Of a stretch of 64,000 nucleotides of DNA, positions 45,534 to 54,674 are shown piece by piece; within the stretch, counting starts at the first letter, position 1, and each line of letters starts with the position of its first letter. Source of the stretch: CTSoil-075 sp042610375 (GTDB taxonomy: Bacteria > Bacillota > Negativicutes > DSM-13327); contig NZ_JBGJZL010000006.1 in assembly GCF_042610375.1 (NCBI RefSeq), positions 248,001 through 312,000 on the forward strand, written 5' to 3'. The notes beneath the pieces are model-generated. The model was given only the letters and a program-made list of their open reading frames with translations, was not told the origin of the DNA and did not search any database. The position numbers were made by a program, and so were the translations under genes.

Positions 45534-46280
45534 CTATAACTTAGTCAGAATCTCCGGCTTACCGTCAGTGATGGCAATAGAATGTTCAAAATGCGCTGAG
45601 CGCTTGCCGTCAAGAGTTACAACCGTCCAACCATCGTCAAGTGTCTTTACTTCATATGTGCCCAAATTGACCATTGGCTCAATCGCCAGAGTCATACCAG
45701 CCTTTAATCGTGGGCCACGGCCAGGGTTTCCATAATTAGGCACCTGTGGGTCTTCATGCATACTCCGGCCAATACCATGCCCAACATAATCACGAACAAC
45801 ACCAAAACCATATTGTTCAACGTGATTCTGAACGGCATGAGAAATGTCGCTTAACCGATTACCAATGACGGCTTGTTCAATACCTTTATATAAAGATTCT
45901 TCTGTAACATCCAGAAGTTTCTGTACTTCAGCATCAACTTCACCGACAGGGACAGTAATCGCAGCATCACCATTGTATCCGTTGATTACCGCTCCGATAT
46001 CAATACTAATATTATCTCCAGTTTTTAACTTTCTTAATCCTGGAATGCCATGTACAACTTCTTCATTTACTGAAGAACAAATATTCCCCGTAAAGCCGTG
46101 ATATCCCTTAAAAGCAGGGATAGCACCACGACTTATAATATATTTTTCGGCGATCTGATCCAGATCCAGCGTAGTGACTCCGGGTTTAACAGCTTTTTTC
46201 ACTTCAGCATGGGTTTCAGCCACTATTCTACCAGCATCACGCAAGTAGTTTATTTCCCGCTCTGATTTAAGGATGATCAT
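45534..46280 (-). CDS. map: Methionine aminopeptidase, type I
   Basis: Removes the initiator Met. 248 residues. Metal ligands are seen in SIDIGAVINGYNGDAAIT (two Asp), YVGHGIGRSMHEDPQ (His), LAIEPMV (Glu) and AHFEHSIAIT (Glu). It follows adk by two bases. Confidence 0.97.
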   Translation of the reverse strand: MIILKSEREINYLRDAGRIVAETHAEVKKAVKPGVTTLDLDQIAEKYIISRGAIPAFKGYHGFTGNICSSVNEEVVHGIPGLRKLKTGDNISIDIGAVINGYNGDAAITVPVGEVDAEVQKLLDVTEESLYKGIEQAVIGNRLSDISHAVQNHVEQYGFGVVRDYVGHGIGRSMHEDPQVPNYGNPGRGPRLKAGMTLAIEPMVNLGTYEVKTLDDGWTVVTLDGKRSAHFEHSIAITDGKPEILTKL

Positions 46281-46282
46281 AC

Positions 46283-46930
46283 CTATTCGCCTCTCAGGCT
46301 AGTTACTATATCAGAAAGTACCTTTTCAATCGACTGACGTCCATCGATTTCACTATAAAGACCTTGATCTTGATAGTAGTCAATCAAAGGCTTAGTCTGA
46401 TCACTGTATACTGTCAAACGCTTTGTAACCGTTTCGACCGTATCATCAGCACGCTGATATAGTTCCCCGTTGCATTTATCACATTGAACGCCAGTTGTTG
46501 AAGGATTAAATGTCACATGGAAAGTAGCGCCACAACCTTTGCAGATACGACGACCAGTCATGCGATTGACTAATTCTTCTACTGGAACATTAATATTGAT
46601 AACGCGATCAAGCTCTATTCCTAAATCAGTTAACGTACAATCTAAAGCATTCGCTTGCTCAATTGTGCGCGGGAACCCATCCAGAATAAAACCTTTGTGA
46701 CAATCGGGTTTCGCTAGTCTTTCTTTTACTATCCCGATAGTAATACTATCAGGTACTAATTGCCCAGCATCCATGCAGGCTTTCGCCTGCTTGCCAAGTT
46801 CAGTTCCTTCTTTAACGGCTGCCCGAAACATATCACCAGTTGAAATATGAGGGATATGAAACTCTGCAACCAGTTCAGCCGCCTGCGTACCTTTACCAGC
46901 CCCAGGCGGTCCCATTAATAGGATGTACAT
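46283..46930 (-). CDS. adk: Adenylate kinase, zinc-lid form
   Basis: AMP + ATP to 2 ADP. 215 residues. P-loop GPPGAGKGTQAAEL, AMP site ISTGDMFRAAV and DGFPRTIEQA. The LID has CKGC...CDKC, the structural zinc site common in Gram-positives. Between secY and map, the usual place. Confidence 0.97.
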   Translation of the reverse strand: MYILLMGPPGAGKGTQAAELVAEFHIPHISTGDMFRAAVKEGTELGKQAKACMDAGQLVPDSITIGIVKERLAKPDCHKGFILDGFPRTIEQANALDCTLTDLGIELDRVININVPVEELVNRMTGRRICKGCGATFHVTFNPSTTGVQCDKCNGELYQRADDTVETVTKRLTVYSDQTKPLIDYYQDQGLYSEIDGRQSIEKVLSDIVTSLRGE

Positions 46931-46948
46931 TGCAAGGCCTCCTCCCTA

Positions 46949-48205
46949 CTACTTCATGAAACCTTGATAGTGGCGCATGAGAACAAGTGCCTCTATCTGT
47001 TTCATTGTATCAAGTGCCACGCCGACCACAATTAAAAGGGCAGTTCCACCAAAATAAACTCCAGGAATGTTCGTCACTGCTGCTATAAAATTAGGTAATA
47101 TAGCAATTGCTGCAAGGAACACAGAACCTGCAAGAGTGATTCTAGTCATAACTCGATCCAAATAATCAGCAGTTGGTTTACCCGGGCGCAGTCCTGGAAT
47201 AAAACCACCGTATTTTTTCATGTTCTCTGCCATATCTGATATGTTCAAAGTAACCGCAGTATAGAAATACGTGAAAAAAATGATAAGCACTGCATACAAG
47301 AATGTTTGTAGCGGTGTACCCCACGCAAACCAATCTGCCACGGTTTTTACCCAGGGGATATTAACAAACTGGGCAATGGTTACTGGAAACATCAGCACAG
47401 ATGACGCAAAGATTATTGGTATTACTCCCGCTTGATTAACTTTTAGCGGAATATGAGTGGAATGACCACCATATGTCTTACGACCAACTACGCGTTTTGC
47501 GTATTGGACAGGAATTCTACGTTGACCTTGAGAAATGACGATTACCATAACAATCATCGCCACACCAATCAATAAGAATAGCAATACATTAAATAGGTTA
47601 ATTGTACCTGCTGCGAGATATTGATAGATGACATAAATGCCATCGGGTAATCTCGATACAATACCGGCAAAGATAATTAGCGAAATGCCATTACCAATAC
47701 CTTTTTCTGTAATTTGCTCGCCGAGCCACATCAGGAAGGTAGTTCCTGCAGTAAGTGTTAATGCAATCAGTAAAATCGAACCAACACCTTGATTAATAAT
47801 AGCTGCTTTAAGACCAATAGCCATACCAATTGCTTGAACAAAGCCGAGTAGCACGGTGCCATAACGAGTAACTTGCGTTATTTTCTTACGACCATCCTCG
47901 CCTTCTTTAGCCCATTGTTCAAACTTTGGAACAACAACGGTTAAAAGTTGCATAATAATCGAAGCATTAATATACGGGGTAATGCTCATTGCAAACACTG
48001 AAAACTTGCTCAATGCTCCACCTGAGAACAAATCCAGCAGACCAAACAGGTTACCACTAGTAAACATTTGTTCAATAACCGAAACATCAACTCCAGGAAC
48101 TGGAATATGAGTACCGGCTCTAAATACTAAAAACATAGCCAGGGTAAAAACTACCTTTTCTCTAAGCTCAGTAATCTTTAGTATATTGGACAGAGCTGAA
48201 AGCAC
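46949..48205 (-). CDS. secY: Protein translocase channel subunit SecY
   Basis: 418 residues with ten membrane helices. Plug/helix region FRAGTHIPVPGVD, FSGGALSKFSVFAMSITPYI and the C-terminal ribosome/SecA loop NMKKYGGFIPGLRPGKPTADYL are conserved. Its start is one base after the rplO stop. Confidence 0.97.
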   Translation of the reverse strand: MLSALSNILKITELREKVVFTLAMFLVFRAGTHIPVPGVDVSVIEQMFTSGNLFGLLDLFSGGALSKFSVFAMSITPYINASIIMQLLTVVVPKFEQWAKEGEDGRKKITQVTRYGTVLLGFVQAIGMAIGLKAAIINQGVGSILLIALTLTAGTTFLMWLGEQITEKGIGNGISLIIFAGIVSRLPDGIYVIYQYLAAGTINLFNVLLFLLIGVAMIVMVIVISQGQRRIPVQYAKRVVGRKTYGGHSTHIPLKVNQAGVIPIIFASSVLMFPVTIAQFVNIPWVKTVADWFAWGTPLQTFLYAVLIIFFTYFYTAVTLNISDMAENMKKYGGFIPGLRPGKPTADYLDRVMTRITLAGSVFLAAIAILPNFIAAVTNIPGVYFGGTALLIVVGVALDTMKQIEALVLMRHYQGFMK

Positions 48206-48649
48206 TTATACCACCTCGACTTTTCCGCCAGCAGCAATGATTTTCTCTTCAGCTGATTTGGTAAAGCCGTTAGCGATTACAGTAAGTGATTTAGTGATTT
48301 CGCCATTACCTAAAATGCGAATACCATCACGAACATTTTTTAATACGCCAGCTTCAATTAGAGCTACAGGGTCAACCACTGCGCCTTCTTCAAAACGATT
48401 AAGTTCAGAAACATTTACTTCTGCGTACTCTTTGCTAAACTTGTTATAAAAACCACGTTTTGGCAATCTACGGTAAAGAGGCATTTGACCGCCTTCAAAA
48501 CCAGGGCGAGTACCGCCGCCAGCACGAGAATTCTGACCTTTATGACCTTTACCTGAAGTTTTACCAAGGCCAGAACCTAGACCTCGACCTACACGAGTAC
48601 GAACTTTTCTCGAACCAGGCGCAGGAGCTAATTCATGTAATTTCATCAT
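48206..48649 (-). CDS. rplO: Large-subunit ribosomal protein uL15
   Basis: 147 residues. ELAPAPGSRKVRTRVGRGLG and SGKGHKGQNSRAGGGTRPGF are typical of the extended basic N-terminus that threads 23S rRNA. ATG at 48649 lies six bases after GAGGAGG; the GTG at 48655 abuts that site. Confidence 0.96.
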   Translation of the reverse strand: MMKLHELAPAPGSRKVRTRVGRGLGSGLGKTSGKGHKGQNSRAGGGTRPGFEGGQMPLYRRLPKRGFYNKFSKEYAEVNVSELNRFEEGAVVDPVALIEAGVLKNVRDGIRILGNGEITKSLTVIANGFTKSAEEKIIAAGGKVEVV

Positions 48650-48666
48650 TAGCACCTCCTCTCAAA

Positions 48667-48852
48667 TTAGTCTTGTATTTCTTCAACTGTCACAAGATGC
48701 TCTACTTTACGAACCATTCCACGAATGACCGGAGTATCATCTTGTATCACGAAACTATTTGTTTTTTTCAATCCCAGGGCCTTTACAGTAGCTCTTTGAT
48801 CCTCTGGTCTGCCGATCAGGCTTCTGGTAAGAGTGATTTTGAGTGTTGCCAT
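48667..48852 (-). CDS. rpmD: Large-subunit ribosomal protein uL30
   Basis: 61 residues. ITLTRSLIGRPEDQRATVKA then LGLKK and the tail IRGMVRKVEHLVTVEE. Complete, between rpsE and rplO. Confidence 0.96.
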   Translation of the reverse strand: MATLKITLTRSLIGRPEDQRATVKALGLKKTNSFVIQDDTPVIRGMVRKVEHLVTVEEIQD

Positions 48853-48864
48853 TATAATTCCTCC

Positions 48865-49368
48865 TTAACCCAGAATTTGCTGAACGGTTTTACCACGAAG
48901 TGCTGCTACTTGTTCTGCACGTTTCAACTGTTGCAAACCAGTTAGTGTTGCACGTACCATGTTATTAGGGTTATTAGAACCTAAGGATTTAGTCAAAATA
49001 TCATGAATCCCTGAAAGTTCAAGTACGGCACGAACTGGACCACCAGCGATAACGCCAGTACCTTCTGATGCAGGTTTCATGAATACCTTACCAGCACCAA
49101 ATACGCCTAAGATTTGATGAGGAATCGTTGTGCCTCTTAAAGGAACAGTGATCAGATTCTTTTTCGCATCTTCAACACCTTTTCTGATTGCCTCAGGTAC
49201 TTCACCAGCTTTACCCAAACCAGCGCCAACATGGCCGTTCTCGTCACCGACAACTACCAATGCACTGAATGAAAAGCGGCGACCGCCTTTTACTACTTTA
49301 GCAACTCGGTTTATGAATACAACTTTCTCTTTTAAATCGAGAGTTGTGTAATCAATCATCTTGGACAT
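48865..49368 (-). CDS. rpsE: Small-subunit ribosomal protein uS5
   Basis: 167 residues. dsRBD-like RVAKVVKGGRRFSFSALVVV plus GAGKVFMKPASEGTGVIAGG and SNNPNNMVRATLTGL. Involved in decoding accuracy and mRNA unwinding. Complete. Confidence 0.97.
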   Translation of the reverse strand: MSKMIDYTTLDLKEKVVFINRVAKVVKGGRRFSFSALVVVGDENGHVGAGLGKAGEVPEAIRKGVEDAKKNLITVPLRGTTIPHQILGVFGAGKVFMKPASEGTGVIAGGPVRAVLELSGIHDILTKSLGSNNPNNMVRATLTGLQQLKRAEQVAALRGKTVQQILG

Positions 49369-49386
49369 TCATTTACCTCCTTTTGC

Positions 49387-49755
49387 TTAAAATTCCAGCC
49401 CAGCTTCACGTGCTGCTTGGGCTAAAGCTGCTACTCTACCATGATAGATATAACCACCACGGTCAAATACCACTTTGCTAATACCTTTAGCCAAAGCACG
49501 TGTAGCAACTGCTGCACCTACAACTTTAGCTGCTTCAATATTACCGCCATATCCATTAGCTATACTTAAATCTTTATCCATAGTGCTAGCTGCAACTATT
49601 GTAGTTCCAGTAACATCATCAATGATTTGAGCATAAATATGGCTCAGGCTGCGAAATACATTCAAGCGTGGTCTTGCGGCAGTACCTGTTACAGTCTTAC
49701 GCACGCGCAGATGGCGTTTTTGCCTAGCTTTGTTTTTAATTCCTTTACGAATCAA
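49387..49755 (-). CDS. rplR: Large-subunit ribosomal protein uL18
   Basis: 122 residues. RKTVTGTAARPRLNVFRSLS and YHGRVAALAQAAREAGLEF are conserved; binds 5S rRNA. I prefer the TTG at 49755, seven bases after GGAAGGAG, over the GTG at 49764 that overlaps that site. Confidence 0.95.
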   Translation of the reverse strand: MIRKGIKNKARQKRHLRVRKTVTGTAARPRLNVFRSLSHIYAQIIDDVTGTTIVAASTMDKDLSIANGYGGNIEAAKVVGAAVATRALAKGISKVVFDRGGYIYHGRVAALAQAAREAGLEF

Positions 49756-49781
49756 AGTGGTCACTCCTTCCGCTTAAAATC

Positions 49782-50333
49782 TTACTTCTTGCCTTTACCG
49801 CCGGCTTTACCAGCTTTACGACGAACAACTTCACCTTCATAACGAACGCCTTTACCTTTATACGGTTCTGGCTCTCTATATTTACGGATCTTAGCTGCTA
49901 ATGCGCCAACATCTTCTTTATTAATACCAGAAACAACAATCCTATTTGGAGCAGGAACGTCAATTCCCATGCCTGTAGGTGGTTCAATTTCTAGTGGATG
50001 GGAGAAACCTAAAGTCAAAGCTAATTTACCATTTACTTTTGCCGCTCTGAAACCAACGCCGACAATTTCAAGAGTTTTAGTAAAGCCTTTAGTAACACCC
50101 TCAACCATATTGGACAGTAAAGTACGAGTTAATCCGTGCAAAGATCTATGTTCTTTTTCATCAGAAGGTCTTGCTACAACAAGAACACTATCTTCTAATG
50201 TAAGTATCATATCTTTATGAATGGCACGAGTCAATTCACCTTTCGGTCCTTTTACAGATACCAAATTGCTTTCATCAATCGTCACAGTTACGTCTGCAGG
50301 GATAGCAATCGGCATTCTACCAATTCTTGACAT
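49782..50333 (-). CDS. rplF: Large-subunit ribosomal protein uL6
   Basis: 183 residues, two repeated domains. Starts MSRIGRMPIAIPADVTV; VGFRAAKVNGKLALTLGFSH and the C-terminal KGKGVRYEGEVVRRKAGKA are diagnostic. Confidence 0.97.
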   Translation of the reverse strand: MSRIGRMPIAIPADVTVTIDESNLVSVKGPKGELTRAIHKDMILTLEDSVLVVARPSDEKEHRSLHGLTRTLLSNMVEGVTKGFTKTLEIVGVGFRAAKVNGKLALTLGFSHPLEIEPPTGMGIDVPAPNRIVVSGINKEDVGALAAKIRKYREPEPYKGKGVRYEGEVVRRKAGKAGGKGKK

Positions 50334-50357
50334 ATGTGCACCTCCTTAACAAAAAAA

Positions 50358-50756
50358 TTACCAGACGAAAGCTAATACTTCGCCACCAAGACCATCACGA
50401 CGTGCTTGTTTATCAGTCATGATTCCTTTGGAAGTTGAAATAATTGCAATCCCAAGTCCACCTAATACACGAGGCATTTGCTCGCTTTTTACATATACAC
50501 GTAAACCTGGTTTAGAAATACGTTTAATTCCTGTGATTACTTTTTCACGATTAGGACCATATTTTAAGCTCGCTCTCAATACGCCTTGTTTATCATCTTT
50601 AATAACTTCGAAATCCTTAATAAAACCTTCAGCTTTTAAAACTTGAGCAATTGCTTGCTTAATTTTTGAAGCAGGGATTTCTACTTTATCATGATAAACC
50701 GAGTTTGCATTACGAATACGAGTAAGCATATCTGCAACTGGATCGGTCATTACCAT
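50358..50756 (-). CDS. rpsH: Small-subunit ribosomal protein uS8
   Basis: 132 residues. TDPVADMLTRIRNANSVYHD at the N-terminus and GIAIISTSKGIMTDKQARRD at the C-terminus. Central-domain 16S binder; in E. coli also the spc-operon repressor. Confidence 0.97.
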   Translation of the reverse strand: MVMTDPVADMLTRIRNANSVYHDKVEIPASKIKQAIAQVLKAEGFIKDFEVIKDDKQGVLRASLKYGPNREKVITGIKRISKPGLRVYVKSEQMPRVLGGLGIAIISTSKGIMTDKQARRDGLGGEVLAFVW

Positions 50757-50782
50757 TTAAACATAACCTCCTTCCTGTTAAT

Positions 50783-50968
50783 CTACCAGCTAGCCTTAGT
50801 TATTCCAGGAATGACACCTTTATAGCTCAATTCCCTAAAGCAAATACGGCACATTTCAAATTTACGTAAGTAACCATGTGGACGACCACAAACCTTACAT
50901 CTATTGTACTTACGTACACTAAACTTTGGTTCCAGCTTCCATTTTTCAATCATTGCTTTCTTGGCCAC
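50783..50968 (-). CDS. rpsN: Small-subunit ribosomal protein uS14, zinc (type Z) form
   Basis: 61 residues, the short zinc-binding form with CKVCGRPHGYLRKFEMCRIC (four Cys). Complete, between rplE and rpsH. Confidence 0.97.
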   Translation of the reverse strand: MAKKAMIEKWKLEPKFSVRKYNRCKVCGRPHGYLRKFEMCRICFRELSYKGVIPGITKASW

Positions 50969-50983
50969 GAGTGTCCCTCCTCT

Positions 50984-51523
50984 TTACGCACTGAACGGCA
51001 TGCCCATAAGCTTTAACAGTTCACGTGCTTCTTCATCCGTTTTTGCAGTGGTTACGATGATAATATCCATTCCGCGGATTTTATCAATTTTATCATATTC
51101 AATCTCAGGAAAAATCAGTTGTTCTTTGATACCCATAGTATAATTACCACGACCATCAAAAGATTTAGGGCTTACGCCACGGAAGTCACGCACACGCGGC
51201 AACGCAATGTTTAACAATTTATCTAAAAATTGATACATACGTTCTCCACGCAGGGTAACTTTAGCGCCGATTGGCATACCTTCACGGATTTTAAATGCTG
51301 CGATTGATTTTTTAGCACGAGTTACTACCGGCTTTTGACCGGCAATTGTCATCATGTCATTCACTGCAACATCCAAGATCTTAGGATTGCTGACTGCTTC
51401 ACCAACACCCATGTTTATAACAACTTTCTCAATCTTAGGGATTTCCATAACGTTTTTGTAGCTAAATTTTTCCATCAAGCCTTTAGCTACTTCATCATTA
51501 TATTTATCTTTCATTCTGGACAA
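50984..51523 (-). CDS. rplE: Large-subunit ribosomal protein uL5
   Basis: 179 residues. KVVINMGVGEAVSNPKILD, the P-site loop GQKPVVTRAKKSIAAFKIRE, and the C-terminal GMDIIIVTTAKTDEEARELL. Binds 5S rRNA and the P-site tRNA. Confidence 0.97.
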   Translation of the reverse strand: MSRMKDKYNDEVAKGLMEKFSYKNVMEIPKIEKVVINMGVGEAVSNPKILDVAVNDMMTIAGQKPVVTRAKKSIAAFKIREGMPIGAKVTLRGERMYQFLDKLLNIALPRVRDFRGVSPKSFDGRGNYTMGIKEQLIFPEIEYDKIDKIRGMDIIIVTTAKTDEEARELLKLMGMPFSA

Positions 51524-51548
51524 GTGTAGTTACCTCCTTTCTGCGTGA

Positions 51549-51887
51549 TTATTTATCTTTATCGATGATTTCGCCACATTTTTTACAAGCGCGAGCCATA
51601 GCTCCATTTGCAAGTGGGGATTTCTTAATGCGAGTAGGCTGATTGCAAGCTGGACAAACCAACATGACTTTTGCCGAATGCATTAAGGCTTCTTTCACAA
51701 TAATACCACCTTGTGGCATGTTTTGTGATGGCTTAGTATGACGCTTTACTGTATTAAGGCCTTCCACTAGGACTTTGCCTTTTTTAGGTAATGCTTCAAT
51801 AATTTTAGCCGATTTACCTTTGTCTTTACCTGTCAAAACAACAACTGTATCGCCTTTTTTGACGTGTAATTTTTTGGCTTCTGACAT
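51549..51887 (-). CDS. rplX: Large-subunit ribosomal protein uL24, zinc-ribbon form
   Basis: 112 residues. KOW motif KGDTVVVLTGKDKGKSAKI and ALMHSAKVMLVCPACNQPTR; a C-x2-C...C-x2-C ribbon (CPAC, CKKC) suggests zinc. Assembly initiator of the 50S subunit. Confidence 0.97.
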   Translation of the reverse strand: MSEAKKLHVKKGDTVVVLTGKDKGKSAKIIEALPKKGKVLVEGLNTVKRHTKPSQNMPQGGIIVKEALMHSAKVMLVCPACNQPTRIKKSPLANGAMARACKKCGEIIDKDK

Positions 51888-51904
51888 TCCGGATACCTCC
51901 TAAC

Positions 51905-52273
51905 TTAGATTACTTCCGGCGCCAGCGAGATTATCTTCATAAAATCTTTCTCACGCAGTTCTCTCGCTACTGGCCCAAATATACGAGTACCTTTAGGGCT
52001 TTTATCTTCTTTAATGATAACTGCAGCATTCTCATCAAAACGGATGTAAGAACCGTCAGGACGACGTAAGCCTTTTTTTGAACGAACAACTACGGCTTTT
52101 ACTACATCACCTTTTTTAACGGCACCGCCGGGAGAAGCAGATTTTACTGCCGCAACAATAATATCACCAATGTTGGCATATCTACGGAATGAACCGCCGA
52201 GTGCCCTGATGCACATGATTTGTTTCGCACCACTATTATCAGCAACAGTAAGGATTGATTGTTGTTGAATCAT
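51905..52273 (-). CDS. rplN: Large-subunit ribosomal protein uL14
   Basis: 122 residues. MIQQQSILTVADNSGAKQIM and KSPKGTRIFGPVARELREKD are diagnostic. Intersubunit bridge protein and RsfS target. Confidence 0.97.
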   Translation of the reverse strand: MIQQQSILTVADNSGAKQIMCIRALGGSFRRYANIGDIIVAAVKSASPGGAVKKGDVVKAVVVRSKKGLRRPDGSYIRFDENAAVIIKEDKSPKGTRIFGPVARELREKDFMKIISLAPEVI

Positions 52274-52337
52274 CCTATTCCCTCCTTATCGAGGCTCTTA
52301 TTCGAGGTCCTTACGAACTGCGAACTCCAAACCTCAC

Positions 52338-52601
52338 CTATTTAACTCTTTCAAGAACTTCTACAACTCTCCAACGCTTATCTTTAGACAGCGGGCGAGT
52401 TTCCATGATGGATACGATATCGCCAGTATGGCTGTCGTTGTTTTCATCATGGGCTTTAAATCTCACTGTTTTTTTAATGGATTTTTTGTAAAGCGGATGC
52501 TGTACTAAACGTTCAATTGCTACAACAACAGTTTTATCCATTTTGTCGCTAACGACTTTACCGATCTTTACTTTACGATCATTTCTTTCACTCACGTACA
52601 A
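52338..52601 (-). CDS. rpsQ: Small-subunit ribosomal protein uS17
   Basis: 87 residues, OB-fold. VSDKMDKTVVVAIERLVQHP and GDIVSIMETRPLSKDKRWRV. Complete. Confidence 0.97.
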   Translation of the reverse strand: MYVSERNDRKVKIGKVVSDKMDKTVVVAIERLVQHPLYKKSIKKTVRFKAHDENNDSHTGDIVSIMETRPLSKDKRWRVVEVLERVK

Positions 52602-52643
52602 TTAGCCTCCTTCCGTTCTTAATTAAGAACGTCGATTCGAATG

Positions 52644-52847
52644 CTACCCTTGATTGACTTTGATTTCCTGTTCACGCTGAATTGTCTTCACGCGGGCAAT
52701 GGTCTTTTTGACTTCTTTGATCCGCATTGGATTTTCCAACTGACCGGTAGCAAGTTGAAATCTAAGGTTAAATAGCTCTTCTTTGAGTACAGATATTTTC
52801 TGGTTAAGTTCAGTTGCGTTCATTTCGCGGAAGTCTTTAACCTTCAT
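52644..52847 (-). CDS. rpmC: Large-subunit ribosomal protein uL29
   Basis: 67 residues, two helices. REMNATELNQKISVLKEELF and LRFQLATGQLENPMRIKEVK. At the exit tunnel. Its start overlaps the rplP end by 11 bases. Confidence 0.96.
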   Translation of the reverse strand: MKVKDFREMNATELNQKISVLKEELFNLRFQLATGQLENPMRIKEVKKTIARVKTIQREQEIKVNQG

Positions 52848-53292
52848 TTACTTCACCACCCACTTCTTCTTGCGGTTCAGCAACAGCTTCCCGTTTAACA
52901 AACTTTGTTTTAATAGGAAGTTTGTGAGCAGCTAAGCGCATAGCTTCTTTAGCCACTTCTTCACTAACGCCGTCCATTTCAAACATTACACGACCAGGTT
53001 TTACAACCGCTACCCAGTATTCTGTGGAACCTTTACCACTACCCATGCGAGTTTCGGCTGGTTTAGCTGTGATCGGTTTGTCTGGGAATATTTTGATCCA
53101 AACTTTACCACCACGTTTAATGTAACGAGTCATTGCAATACGAGCTGCTTCTATTTGACGATTAGTGATCCAAGCTGGTTCACATGCCGCCAAACCGAAC
53201 TCGCCATGACTAACGGTACTGCCTCTTTGGGCTTTACCTTTCATACGACCGCGGAATTGTTTACGATGTTTCACTCTTTTTGGCAGTAGCAT
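52837..53292 (-). CDS. rplP: Large-subunit ribosomal protein uL16
   Basis: 151 residues. MLLPKRVKHRKQFRGRMKGK and GSGKGSTEYWVAVVKPGRVM. Near the peptidyl-transferase centre. Has an Ala/Glu-rich C-terminal tail about 10 residues longer than usual. Start overlaps the rpsC stop by one base. Confidence 0.97.
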   Translation of the reverse strand: MLLPKRVKHRKQFRGRMKGKAQRGSTVSHGEFGLAACEPAWITNRQIEAARIAMTRYIKRGGKVWIKIFPDKPITAKPAETRMGSGKGSTEYWVAVVKPGRVMFEMDGVSEEVAKEAMRLAAHKLPIKTKFVKREAVAEPQEEVGGEVNEG

Positions 53293-53960
53293 TATTTTTC
53301 GCTCCCTTCAACAGCGGCAGCGACTTTTTTAACTTCTGGCAAAACTTCACCTTTGTAAATCCATACTTTTACGCCGATTAGGCCATAAGTTGTATGTGCT
53401 TCAGCTGTGCCATAGTCAATATCAGCTCTAAGAGTGTGAAGTGGAATACTACCATCACGAGCAGATTCACTTCGAGCAATCTCAGCTCCACCTAAACGAC
53501 CGCCAACCATTACTTTAATACCTTTTGCACCCATACGCATAGTGCGTTGAATTGATTGCTTCATAGCACGACGGAAGGCAATGCGTCTTTCTAATTGAGC
53601 CGCAATATTTTCCGCAACTAATTGAGCATCCATATCTGGCTGTCTAACTTCAGCAATATTTATGTCAATTTGCTTACCAGTAAGCTGTTTTAAATTCTTT
53701 TTCATTTCTTCAATACCAGCGCCACCACGGCCGATAATCATACCAGGTTTTGCTGTATGAATAATAACTTTAACACGATTAGAAGCCCGCTCAATAACTA
53801 GCTTTGATACGCCAGCACTAAAAGCTTTTGTTTTAATAAATTTACGGATTTTCAAATCTTCGTGTAAATTGTCCGCAAAATCTTTACCAGCATACCACTT
53901 GGCATCCCAAGTTTTGATGATCCCAAGTCGTAGTCCATGAGGATGAATTTTTTGACCCAC
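53292..53960 (-). CDS. rpsC: Small-subunit ribosomal protein uS3
   Basis: 222 residues. MGQKIHPHGLRLGIIKTWDA, the KH motif GRGGAGIEEMKKNLKQLT and GRLGGAEIARSESARDGSIP. mRNA entry tunnel. Confidence 0.97.
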   Translation of the reverse strand: MGQKIHPHGLRLGIIKTWDAKWYAGKDFADNLHEDLKIRKFIKTKAFSAGVSKLVIERASNRVKVIIHTAKPGMIIGRGGAGIEEMKKNLKQLTGKQIDINIAEVRQPDMDAQLVAENIAAQLERRIAFRRAMKQSIQRTMRMGAKGIKVMVGGRLGGAEIARSESARDGSIPLHTLRADIDYGTAEAHTTYGLIGVKVWIYKGEVLPEVKKVAAAVEGSEK

Positions 53961-53982
53961 TTTGTTTTCCCTCCTTCACCAG

Positions 53983-54315
53983 TTATCTTTCTTTTACAAC
54001 AAGTGTCACGTGACTGCTGCGTTTTAAAATTTTAAAAGCTTGACCACGAGACCGCGGATGAATGCGTTTCAAGGTAGGTCCTTGGTCAACATACGCAGCG
54101 GCAACAAATAGTTTATCAGAGTTCATATCATAATTATGCTCTGCATTTGCAATAGCTGATTCCAATAGTTTTAAAAGAATTTCAGACCCTATTTTTGGCG
54201 TATGTTTTAAAATTGCATACGCATCACCGATGTTTTTCCCACGAATTAGATCGATAACGACTCTAATTTTACGTGGAGCAATGCGAATATGTCTAGCAAT
54301 TGCTTTAGCTTCCAT
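53983..54315 (-). CDS. rplV: Large-subunit ribosomal protein uL22
   Basis: 110 residues. AIARHIRIAPRKIRVVIDLI and the tunnel loop LKRIHPRSRGQAFKILKRSS, which reaches into the macrolide region of the exit tunnel. Confidence 0.97.
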   Translation of the reverse strand: MEAKAIARHIRIAPRKIRVVIDLIRGKNIGDAYAILKHTPKIGSEILLKLLESAIANAEHNYDMNSDKLFVAAAYVDQGPTLKRIHPRSRGQAFKILKRSSHVTLVVKER

Positions 54316-54348
54316 ATACTAGCCCCCTTTCCAGTAACTATCACCCAA

Positions 54349-54630
54349 TTACCGTAATGATGTGGATTTTTCTGAACCTGCATGACCTTTGTACGCGCGA
54401 GTAGGTGCAAACTCACCCAGTTTATGACCTACCATATCTTCAGTCATGTAAACAGGAACGTGTTTACGTCCATCATGTACTGCAACAGTATGTCCTACAA
54501 AATTGGGAAGAATGGTAGAACTACGCGACCAGGTCTTGAAAACCTTTTTCTCGCCAGCTTCGTTCATAGCGATAATTTTTTTCATTACACTTGCATGAAC
54601 ATAAGGTCCTTTTTTAATTGATCTGGACAC
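54349..54630 (-). CDS. rpsS: Small-subunit ribosomal protein uS19
   Basis: 93 residues. MSRSIKKGPYVHASVMKKI and GHKLGEFAPTRAYKGHAGSE. 30S head protein. Confidence 0.97.
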   Translation of the reverse strand: MSRSIKKGPYVHASVMKKIIAMNEAGEKKVFKTWSRSSTILPNFVGHTVAVHDGRKHVPVYMTEDMVGHKLGEFAPTRAYKGHAGSEKSTSLR

Positions 54631-54674
54631 TTGATTAGCCTCCCTTCTCTATCCGGTTAGCCTTATGCTAGGCT